From: CALKCV01 sp964619285 | Lineage (GTDB): Bacteria > Cyanobacteriota > Cyanobacteriia > Cyanobacteriales > Microcoleaceae | Length of the DNA: 5,073 bases | NCBI GenBank assembly: GCA_964619285.1 | Contig: CAZUCT010000390.1 | Coordinates: forward strand, 1-5,073 | Reading direction: 5' to 3' | In this document: in pieces, positions 1 through 5,017 of the stretch | How the letters are laid out: each line of letters opens with the position of its first letter | How positions within the stretch are numbered: position 1 is the first letter of the stretch | Notes under the pieces: generated by a model | What the model was told of the DNA's origin: nothing | What the model saw: the letters and a program-made list of their open reading frames with translations, nothing else | Database searches by the model: none | Position numbers and translations under genes: made by a program

Positions 1-53
1 AACCGGAAATTCCATTTTTTTAGGGCTTGCTGTCGGGAAACAATAATTTAACG

Positions 54-101
54 CTAATTGCTAATTGCTAATTGCTAATTGTTAATTGTTAATTGTTAAT
101 T
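54..101. repeat. Heptanucleotide tandem array (CTAATTG)4(TTAATTG)3, last unit partial
   Basis: Seven head-to-tail 7-bp units are visible: four CTAATTG (54-81), two TTAATTG (82-95) and a final TTAATT (96-101). Read in the sense of the leftward gene they are CAATTAA and CAATTAG units lying directly downstream of, and overlapping, its stop codon (TAA at 98-96). The units fall into two blocks by variant, which suggests two rounds of expansion. Short tandemly repeated heptamers (STRR elements) are well known in filamentous cyanobacteria. The same heptamer recurs at 1555-1580. Confidence 0.9.
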
Positions 102-479
102 ATTCTGGCTGTCGCGGCGGCCTAATTCGTAAACTGCACCCCCGACGCAGGCAATTAAACCGATACTAATTCCCCAACTTTTACCCAATCCTAACTCTAC
201 TCCCCAGTTGCACAAACTACCGATTATTAAAAAAGGAATAATGCTAAAAAGAGAGGCATAAAAAGCATTTTGCGCTTCTCTGGCGCGGCGGGTTTTTTCA
301 AATTCCTCCTCCGAAGTATAGAGCGATCGCTCTGCAAAATTAAACCAACGATTTAACTGTTCCATCACCCATTCGCTGGCCGGGGAAAATCCCCAATAAA
401 ATGCTAAAGACCACAAAGACGCACCGGCGATCGCTGTAGCATCTATAGTTATTCTAAACGGAAAAATTTCTGGCAACAT
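96..479 (-). CDS. Small membrane protein of unknown function (127 aa)
   Basis: I do not recognise this family. The 127-residue product has three likely membrane segments: about residues 12-30, 73-92 and 100-118. Between the first and second lies a polar, charged stretch (about 38-70) rich in Glu and Arg that could form a helical, possibly coiled, linker. It ends in a short polar tail (GRRDSQNN). No catalytic motif is visible. The ATG at 479 is the only start that keeps the first membrane segment; the next Met (residue 39) would remove it. No clear Shine-Dalgarno precedes it, which is not unusual in cyanobacteria. Two HIP1 octamers lie inside the gene, so it looks like native chromosomal DNA. 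The last Asn codon and the stop codon are made from the adjacent heptamer repeat. It is transcribed away from the M23 peptidase gene. That it is a real gene is supported by coherent topology and length; its role is unknown. Confidence 0.75.
   Translation of the reverse strand: MLPEIFPFRITIDATAIAGASLWSLAFYWGFSPASEWVMEQLNRWFNFAERSLYTSEEEFEKTRRAREAQNAFYASLFSIIPFLIIGSLCNWGVELGLGKSWGISIGLIACVGGAVYELGRRDSQNN
323..330. repeat. HIP1 octamer GCGATCGC
   Basis: Exact HIP1 site inside the small membrane-protein gene, at the centre of a 14-bp perfect palindrome (320-333, AGAGCGATCGCTCT). It encodes part of the Glu-Arg-Ser stretch at about residues 50-52. Confidence 0.9.
427..434. repeat. HIP1 octamer GCGATCGC
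   Basis: Exact HIP1 site inside the small membrane-protein gene, encoding Ala-Ile-Ala in its first membrane segment. Confidence 0.9.
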
Positions 480-529
480 TTATTTTTTTAAAATATTTTC
501 GATTTTAGATTGGCATCCCTCGTCTCCAG

Positions 530-557
530 TTTATCGGAAGTCAGTCAGTTTTGTCAC
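530..557 (-). promoter_or_regulatory. Candidate promoter for the small membrane-protein gene
   Basis: On the minus strand, GTGACA (557-552, 5 of 6 to TTGACA) and GATAAA (535-530, 4 of 6 to TATAAT) are separated by 16 bp, about 50 bp before the ATG at 479. The -10 match is weak, and an unpartnered TAAAAT closer to the gene (507-502) is an alternative -10. Confidence 0.3.
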
Positions 558-587
558 AAAAATCTCCTGGTCAAGTGGCTCTAAAAA

Positions 588-595
588 GCGATCGC
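588..595. repeat. HIP1 octamer GCGATCGC (intergenic)
   Basis: Exact HIP1 site, within the 10-bp palindrome AGCGATCGCT (587-596). It lies between the two candidate divergent promoters, 7 bp upstream of the rightward -35 box. Confidence 0.9.
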
Positions 596-602
596 TATTT
601 AT

Positions 603-630
603 TTGACAAAGATACCTTCAATAGTAAAAT
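603..630 (+). promoter_or_regulatory. Probable sigma70-type promoter for the M23 peptidase gene
   Basis: A perfect -35 TTGACA (603-608) and a -10 TAAAAT (625-630, 5 of 6) are separated by 16 bp. This is the best promoter match in the window. The expected start point near 637 would leave a leader of about 200 nt before the ATG at 840. No comparably good promoter was found closer to the gene. The assignment to the M23 gene is by direction and lack of an intervening gene. Confidence 0.6.
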
Positions 631-709
631 ACTCTCTAGCCAATTTTAAATAACAACCTGAAATCCGGTTAATGACGCGCAAATAAGATAACATATTAAA
701 CCAATTTCC

Positions 710-728
710 TAGAGGGTCTGACCCCCTA
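710..728 (+). other. Small hairpin in the M23 gene leader
   Basis: TAGAGGG (710-716) and CCCCCTA (722-728) can pair as a 7-bp stem with one A-C mismatch around the 5-nt loop TCTGA. No U-run follows, so it is not an evident terminator. It lies within the predicted leader of the M23 gene and could be a regulatory hairpin or a remnant of a dispersed palindromic repeat; the sequence alone does not decide. Confidence 0.4.
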
Positions 729-839
729 AATCATTTCCTTTGCTTCCTGATCACAAAATATTTTTTTTGTCAAGAGATAAAAGCAAAAAAACACCTTTAA
801 CTATTAACCTATCGACCATCCACAGAGAAATCGATCGCC

Positions 840-1553
840 ATGTCAGAGTCAACATCATCCCAAAAACCCCAAGGCAACCATCCTTCAAAATTGCTCTTGG
901 TCGCAGCATTAATCGGCCTTAGCGTCACCACCCTGGGGTTTGGACAAAAATTAGTCAATGCCCAAGAATCCTTGGCAGTCAGAATCAATGGATCGGACTC
1001 CATGCCCAACTTAGAACGGAGGGCCATCGAGATAGAAGCTCCAACCAGGGCCCCCCAAGAGTCCATCGAACAAATAGCCTTTGCCAGTAATTGGCAAAAT
1101 GCCTCATTTCCCGTCGAAAACTTTCAAACCTACACCTCGCCTTATGGCCCCAGGGGCGGAGGATTTCACTACGGTTTAGACTTAGCGGCCCCAGAAGGAA
1201 GTTATATCCGCAATTGGTGGGCGGGTAAAGTTGTCGAAGTTTGGGAAGACTCCCGCTGCGGCACCGGCATTGCCATTGAATCTGGGTACTGGGAACACAT
1301 TTACTGCCACGTCCAAGGCCGGGTAGATACTCGCAACGGGCGTAAATATTTCATCGATCGCGCTGGCGGCATCATCCTCTGGGAAGGACAAACAGTACGG
1401 GCAGGGGAACGAATCGCCAGAGTCGGCATGACCGGTCGGACTAGCGGCCCCCACCTCCACTGGGGATTGAGGTATAGCGGCGAGTGGGTAGATCCGGGCT
1501 TAATTTTACGAGAAATGTACGCCCAACAGACTCGGCGTTTGTCGAATAGGTAA
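840..1553 (+). CDS. Exported M23 (LytM-type) peptidoglycan metallopeptidase
   Basis: The 237-residue protein begins with a Sec signal peptide: basic Lys17, a hydrophobic core at about 18-35 and a likely cleavage after Ala41 (LVNA|QE). A low-complexity linker (about 42-90) leads to the M23 domain at about 95-225. The zinc-site motifs are present: HYGLD (His110, Asp114) and HLH (His205, His207). By family precedent the zinc ligands are His110, Asp114 and His207, with His157 (in IYCHV) and His205 catalytic. M23 enzymes cut peptide cross-links in peptidoglycan, here expected in the periplasm. An insert of about 20 residues before the last motif (YFIDRAGGIILWEG) fits a cyanobacterial subfamily. 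The only two cysteines, Cys140 and Cys156, could form a disulfide after export. There is no LysM or other wall-binding domain. The ATG at 840 gives a sensible signal peptide; the preceding AGAGAAA is a weak ribosome site. Exact substrate and role (growth, division or remodelling) cannot be told from sequence. Confidence 0.92.
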   Translation: MSESTSSQKPQGNHPSKLLLVAALIGLSVTTLGFGQKLVNAQESLAVRINGSDSMPNLERRAIEIEAPTRAPQESIEQIAFASNWQNASFPVENFQTYTSPYGPRGGGFHYGLDLAAPEGSYIRNWWAGKVVEVWEDSRCGTGIAIESGYWEHIYCHVQGRVDTRNGRKYFIDRAGGIILWEGQTVRAGERIARVGMTGRTSGPHLHWGLRYSGEWVDPGLILREMYAQQTRRLSNR

Positions 1554-1554
1554 G

Positions 1555-1580
1555 CAATTAACAATTAACAATTAACAATT
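1555..1580. repeat. Heptanucleotide tandem array (CAATTAA)3 plus CAATT
   Basis: Three exact CAATTAA units (1555-1575) and a partial CAATT follow the M23 stop codon after a single base. It is the reverse complement of the TTAATTG unit at 82-101, so both arrays read CAATTAA in the sense of the gene they follow. Confidence 0.9.
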
Positions 1581-1589
1581 TAGTATCTC

Positions 1590-1622
1590 AGAAACCCGGT
1601 TTTTTGAAAAAACCGGGTTTCT
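1590..1622. terminator. Probable bidirectional terminator hairpin, copy 1
   Basis: The GC-centred stem (CCCGG/CCGGG) flanked by TTTCT reads the same on both strands, so either convergent transcript would form a strong hairpin followed by a U-rich tail. It lies between the convergent stops of the M23 gene (1553) and ftsH (1689). Termination is inferred from position and structure. Confidence 0.5.
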
Positions 1623-1635
1623 TGGCAGGTATCTC

Positions 1636-1668
1636 AGAAACCCGGTTTTTTGAAAAAACCGGGTTTCT
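1636..1668. terminator. Probable bidirectional terminator hairpin, copy 2
   Basis: Identical to the first hairpin and nearer the ftsH stop, so it is the first one an ftsH transcript would meet. The two copies could also pair with each other in a long transcript. Confidence 0.5.
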
Positions 1669-1669
1669 T

Positions 1670-1697
1670 GGCCTAATCCTTCATCGGCCTAATCCTT
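1670..1697. repeat. 12-bp direct duplication at the ftsH 3' end
   Basis: GGCCTAATCCTT occurs at 1670-1681 and again at 1686-1697, separated by CATC. The right copy contains the last codons and stop of ftsH; the left copy begins in the end of the second 44-bp palindrome unit. It looks like a short slippage-type duplication just outside the gene. Confidence 0.8.
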
Positions 1698-3596
1698 AGT
1701 CAAATTAATTGATGCCAACTGTTTCTCCGGCAGGGGCCGATATTCGGCCACAATTTGACGGAACTGTTCCCCCTCAATAGTTTCCTGGTCGATTAACAAA
1801 TCGACAAGGCGATCGATTACAGCTCGATTTTCGCTAATAATCTTCCGCGCTTCCTCGTAACAGCGAAGGGCGATCGTCCGAACTTGATGGTCGATTTTAG
1901 TCGCCACATCCTCAGAATACTCCGCCTGAGTTTGCCAATTGCGACCCAGAAACACCTCGCCGCTGGGATTTTCCAAAGCAAGAGGCCCTAACTCCGACAT
2001 TCCATAACGAGTCACCATCTCCCGGGCCAAATTAGCCACAACCTGAAGGTCGTTAGCAGCGCCCATCGTTACTTCGGCATAACCAAAAATTTCCTCCTCC
2101 GCAGCGCGTCCTCCCAAAGTCATCGTAATCCTGTCCATCAACCACGCCTTAGTATAAAGACCGCTATCGACCATATTCTCGTCGAACATCTGTTGGGCAA
2201 AACCGCCCACGCCCCCAGAACGAGGAACGATCGTCACCTTATTAAGCGGGTCGGAATTTTTTAACAAAGTCATCAGTAAAGCGTGTCCGACCTCGTGAAA
2301 AGCAATCAAGCGTTTTTTCTTACTATCCAGTAAAGGCGTCAAACTCAAACCAACAGTTACCCGGTCGATCGCATCATCTATTTCTAGAGGAGTAATCGCT
2401 TCTTTCCGTCGGCGGGCAGTCAAAATCGCCGCTTCGTTGAGCATATTTGCCAAATCGGCCCCAGAAAAACCCGGAGTCCGACGAGCGATCCTCTCCAGAG
2501 ACACTTCTGGAGCTAGTTTTTTATTTTTGGCGTGAACCTCCAAAATGCCCAACCTTCCCTTATAAACCGGCAAATCTACCGTTACCTGTCGGTCAAACCT
2601 CCCCGGACGCAACAAGGCCCCATCGAGAACGTCGGGACGGTTAGTAGCAGCAATAATAATGATGCCGCTATTGCCCTCAAAACCGTCCATCTCCGTTAAT
2701 AACTGATTGAGAGTTTGCTCCCGTTCGTCGTTACCGCCGCCAATACCTGCCCCCCGCTGTCGTCCCACCGCATCAATTTCATCTATAAAAACGATGCAAG
2801 GAGCATTTTCCTTAGCCTTGCGGAACAAATCTCGCACTCGGGAGGCCCCGACGCCCACAAACATCTCCACAAATTCCGAACCCGAGATACTGAAAAATGG
2901 GACTCCAGCTTCTCCAGCGATGGCCTTAGCCAATAAAGTCTTACCAGTTCCCGGCGGCCCCACCAACAAAACCCCTTTAGGAATCTTCGCGCCGATGGCC
3001 GTAAAACGTTCTGGCTGCTTTAAAAAAGTCACGACTTCTTGGAGTTCCTCTTTAGCTTCTTCTATACCCGCCACATCATCGAACAGCACCCCAGTTTTCG
3101 CCTCCATCTGGAACCTAGCTTTAGATTTGCCAAAATTCAAAGCATTACCCTGGGCCTGACTGGTACGGCGCAACAGCATCAATAAGACAACAATTACTGC
3201 CAAAATGACCAGTAAATTAAGAACCAAACCCATGGCCATGCTATTATCTGGAGCCTTATTTACCTCGTAAACGATGTTATTAGCCAGAGATTTTTCTGGT
3301 AATTCTGGGTGGTATTCAAAAATATTTACCCTGTAGATTGATTCCGTTCCTTTAAGTCTGACTTTCGCGATATTTTGAGAAGGATATGCGTCTATTTCTT
3401 CTACCTCCCCTGCATCTATTTTTTGTAAAAGCTGACTGTAGCTCATCTGCTTTTCTACAGTATCCGCTACAGCAGGATTTCCCAGTAATACCCCTTGAGC
3501 CATTATCCAACTGCCTAATATTCGCCAAAAATGTCTTCCAGACATTTTTTTACTAGCAATACTTTTTGAGTTTTTTTGTTTCCAAAAAGCTTTCAT
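1689..3596 (-). CDS. ftsH: ATP-dependent membrane zinc protease FtsH (635 aa)
   Basis: FtsH is a hexameric membrane AAA+ protease that extracts and degrades damaged or unassembled membrane proteins; in cyanobacteria this includes photosystem II subunits in the thylakoid. Order of parts: a weak first hydrophobic segment (about 24-38) ending AVA|D, an extracytoplasmic domain (about 46-118), a clear membrane segment (119-142), the AAA+ domain (about 170-415) and the M41 protease domain (about 425-620). All key sites are present: Walker A GPPGTGKT (213-220), pore loop FVG (246-248), Walker B VFIDEID (269-275), the second region of homology with Arg333 and Arg336, and zinc site HEVGH (434-438) with Asp516 as third ligand. 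Wording around FQMEAKTGVLFDDVAG and FLKQPERFT resembles cyanobacterial FtsH1/2/4 rather than FtsH3; I cannot say which. The length is slightly above the usual 610-630; Met18 (ATG ending at 3545) is an alternative start giving 618 aa. AAAAGG upstream of Met1 is rather far for a ribosome site. It diverges from the guaB3-type gene and converges on the M23 gene. Confidence 0.97.
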   Translation of the reverse strand: MKAFWKQKNSKSIASKKMSGRHFWRILGSWIMAQGVLLGNPAVADTVEKQMSYSQLLQKIDAGEVEEIDAYPSQNIAKVRLKGTESIYRVNIFEYHPELPEKSLANNIVYEVNKAPDNSMAMGLVLNLLVILAVIVVLLMLLRRTSQAQGNALNFGKSKARFQMEAKTGVLFDDVAGIEEAKEELQEVVTFLKQPERFTAIGAKIPKGVLLVGPPGTGKTLLAKAIAGEAGVPFFSISGSEFVEMFVGVGASRVRDLFRKAKENAPCIVFIDEIDAVGRQRGAGIGGGNDEREQTLNQLLTEMDGFEGNSGIIIIAATNRPDVLDGALLRPGRFDRQVTVDLPVYKGRLGILEVHAKNKKLAPEVSLERIARRTPGFSGADLANMLNEAAILTARRRKEAITPLEIDDAIDRVTVGLSLTPLLDSKKKRLIAFHEVGHALLMTLLKNSDPLNKVTIVPRSGGVGGFAQQMFDENMVDSGLYTKAWLMDRITMTLGGRAAEEEIFGYAEVTMGAANDLQVVANLAREMVTRYGMSELGPLALENPSGEVFLGRNWQTQAEYSEDVATKIDHQVRTIALRCYEEARKIISENRAVIDRLVDLLIDQETIEGEQFRQIVAEYRPLPEKQLASINLTKD

Positions 3597-3853
3597 ATTT
3601 CTTGATTTTGCCTTTTTATGTAGTTGATTTTATCTCTTTTCAATTTCAATCCTTAAAAGGGATTTGGTAAGTTCTCGCTACCTTTTCCTTAATAGATATT
3701 TAACAAAACTTACCTCGCCCTGGTTGGGACGGTTTCTACTTCATTATAAAACCCTCTTCGAATTATCTGAGCCTGTCCCTCTGAATTGGACAAAAAAACA
3801 TCTAAATTTGATACCCTAGCTTTAATACGGTCTAGGGAGCAGATTTAGAAGTA
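3597..3853. promoter_or_regulatory. Divergent promoter region between ftsH and the guaB3-type gene
   Basis: This 257-bp AT-rich spacer must hold the promoters of both divergent genes. On the minus strand, a TAAAAT box about 35 bp before the ftsH ATG could be its -10, without a good -35. An exact 8-bp inverted repeat GGTAAGTT/AACTTACC (3666-3673 and 3707-3714) and a small AATCC/GGATT stem (3648-3664) lie on the ftsH side. No known riboswitch or operator was recognised. Confidence 0.6.
3724..3750 (+). promoter_or_regulatory. Candidate promoter for the guaB3-type gene
   Basis: TTGGGA (3724-3729) and TATAAA (3745-3750, 5 of 6 to TATAAT) are separated by 15 bp, about 100 bp before the ATG. The short spacer makes this uncertain; TTGATA at 3808-3813 is another possible -35 but lacks a good -10. 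Confidence 0.3.
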
Positions 3854-5017
3854 ATGGATATTTCAATTGGACGCGGTAAAACTGCCCGCAGAGCTTATGG
3901 AATTGATGAAATTGCGTTGGTTCCAGGACAGCGCACCCTCGATCCGAGCTTGGCAGATACTCGCTGGCAGCTTGGGGGCATCGAAAGAGAAATCCCGATT
4001 ATTGCTAGCGCAATGGATGGGGTGGTAGATGTGGGCATGGCGGTGAAGCTATCTCAATTAGGGGCCTTGGGAGTTCTCAATTTAGAAGGCATCCAAACCC
4101 GTTACGCCGATCCTCAACCAGTGTTAGATCGGATCGCTTCGATAGGAAAAGAGGAGTTTGTCGCTCTGATGCAAAAACTCTACTCCGAGCCCGTAAAACC
4201 AGAATCCATCGCCCAAAGAATTTCTCAAATTAAGAGCCTGGGAGGCATTGCGGCGGTAAGTGCCACCCCGGCAGGGGCTATTAAATATGGTCCGGCGGTA
4301 GCTGAAGCTGGGGCAGATTTGTTTTTTGTCCAAGCAACTGTTGTTTCTACTGCTTATCTTTCTCCCGAATCAATCGACCCTCTTGATTTAGCCCGGTTTT
4401 GTCAAGATATGCCCATGCCTGTAGTATTGGGCAACTGCGTTACTTATGAGGTGGCCCTTAATTTAATGAAAGCCGGGGCGGCGGCTGTTTTGGTGGGCAT
4501 CGGGCCGGGGGCGGCTTGTACCTCTCGCGGCGTTTTAGGTATAGGCGTGCCCCAGGCCACTGCTGTTGCCGATTGCGCGGCGGCCCGGGATGACTATCAA
4601 CAAGAAACCGGAAATTATGTGCCAGTTATTGCCGATGGCGGTTTGATTACTGGTGGCGATATTTGTAAGTGTATTGCTTGCGGTGCCGATGGGGTCATGA
4701 TCGGTTCCCCTTTGGCCCGGGCCGCCGAGGCTCCGGGACGGGGCTATCATTGGGGCATGGCCACTCCTAGCCCGGTACTGCCTCGCGGTACTCGCATTCG
4801 CGTCGGTACTACTGGTTCTTTGGAGCAAATTCTCCGAGGCCCTGCCTTGTTGGATGACGGTACTCATAATCTTTTGGGCGCTCTTAAAACTAGCATGGGA
4901 ACTCTGGGAGCTAAGAATATTAAGGAGATGCAGCAGGTTGAAGTGGCGATCGCTCCTTCTCTTTTGACTGAGGGTAAGGTCTATCAAAAAGCACAACAAT
5001 TAGGTATGGGCAAGTAG
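3854..5017 (+). CDS. guaB3: GuaB3-type IMP dehydrogenase family protein (387 aa)
   Basis: IMP dehydrogenase oxidises IMP to XMP with NAD+, the committed step to guanine nucleotides in the cytoplasm. This is the short GuaB3 type found in cyanobacteria and actinobacteria, long annotated only as IMPDH-related; the cyanobacterial enzyme has been reported to have IMPDH activity. The single (beta/alpha)8 barrel shows the active-site loop GIGPGAACTSR with catalytic Cys222, the phosphate-binding ADGG (260-263) and GADGVMIGSPLA (277-288), and the APGRG (293-297) plus GMATPSPVLPRGTR flap region (301-314). The paired CBS domains that regulate classical GuaB are absent: only about 25 residues (about 97-122) stand where they would be inserted. 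A cluster Cys271-x-Cys273-x-x-Cys276 follows the phosphate loop. The length is normal for the type. The ATG at 3854 is fixed by an in-frame stop 21 bp upstream and by the typical opening GRGKTARRAYGIDEIALVPG; the ribosome site is weak. A classical GuaB probably exists elsewhere in the genome. Confidence 0.93.
   Translation: MDISIGRGKTARRAYGIDEIALVPGQRTLDPSLADTRWQLGGIEREIPIIASAMDGVVDVGMAVKLSQLGALGVLNLEGIQTRYADPQPVLDRIASIGKEEFVALMQKLYSEPVKPESIAQRISQIKSLGGIAAVSATPAGAIKYGPAVAEAGADLFFVQATVVSTAYLSPESIDPLDLARFCQDMPMPVVLGNCVTYEVALNLMKAGAAAVLVGIGPGAACTSRGVLGIGVPQATAVADCAAARDDYQQETGNYVPVIADGGLITGGDICKCIACGADGVMIGSPLARAAEAPGRGYHWGMATPSPVLPRGTRIRVGTTGSLEQILRGPALLDDGTHNLLGALKTSMGTLGAKNIKEMQQVEVAIAPSLLTEGKVYQKAQQLGMGK
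4946..4953. repeat. HIP1 octamer GCGATCGC
   Basis: Exact HIP1 site near the 3' end of the guaB3-type gene, encoding Ala-Ile-Ala at residues 365-367. Confidence 0.9.

Larger units (their letters stand above)
480..839. other. Divergent intergenic region, 360 bp, AT-rich
   Basis: This stretch separates the starts of the leftward membrane-protein gene and the rightward M23 peptidase gene. It holds a HIP1 site (588-595), a strong rightward promoter match (603-630), a weaker leftward promoter match (530-557), a small hairpin (710-728) and an 8-T run (761-768). The short open frame that starts near 740 runs out of phase into the M23 gene and shows no protein-like composition, so I see no extra gene here. 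No tRNA or known riboswitch fold was recognised. Confidence 0.7.
1583..1672. repeat. Two identical 44-bp units, each with a 33-bp palindrome
   Basis: Units at 1583-1626 and 1629-1672 are identical over 44 bp and are separated by AG (period 46 bp). Each contains a perfect inverted repeat with 16-bp arms AGAAACCCGGTTTTTT and its complement around a single G (arms 1590-1605/1607-1622 and 1636-1651/1653-1668). Dispersed palindromes of this GAAACCCGG/CCGGGTTTC type are, from general knowledge, common in Oscillatoria-like genomes. Perfect identity of the copies points to a recent duplication. Confidence 0.9.

Noticed and set aside
761..768. Rho-independent terminator at the 8-T run
   Set aside because: No stable GC-rich stem lies immediately upstream of the T run; the 710-728 hairpin ends more than 30 bp before it.
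637..839. ydaO-type c-di-AMP riboswitch in the M23 leader
   Set aside because: The conserved G-rich segments expected of that motif are not visible; only one small imperfect hairpin was found.
740..922. 60-aa open frame overlapping the start of the M23 gene
   Set aside because: It is out of phase with the M23 gene, overlaps its signal peptide, has no ribosome site and has an unremarkable Lys/Arg-rich translation.
1583..1672. CRISPR array or miniature transposon
   Set aside because: There are only two repeat copies with a 2-bp gap, so no spacers. No target-site duplication flanks the pair: the 12-bp duplication lies wholly on the right side and is absent on the left.
2707..3159. 150-aa open frame on the plus strand inside ftsH
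   Set aside because: It lies antisense to the AAA+ domain coding region of a full-length FtsH with all motifs intact, and its translation is Ser/Pro/Arg/Thr-rich without any fold or motif.
4535..4999. 154-aa open frame on the minus strand inside the guaB3-type gene
   Set aside because: Antisense shadow of a well-conserved coding region; the translation has low-complexity Ser/Thr/Arg composition and no recognisable motif.
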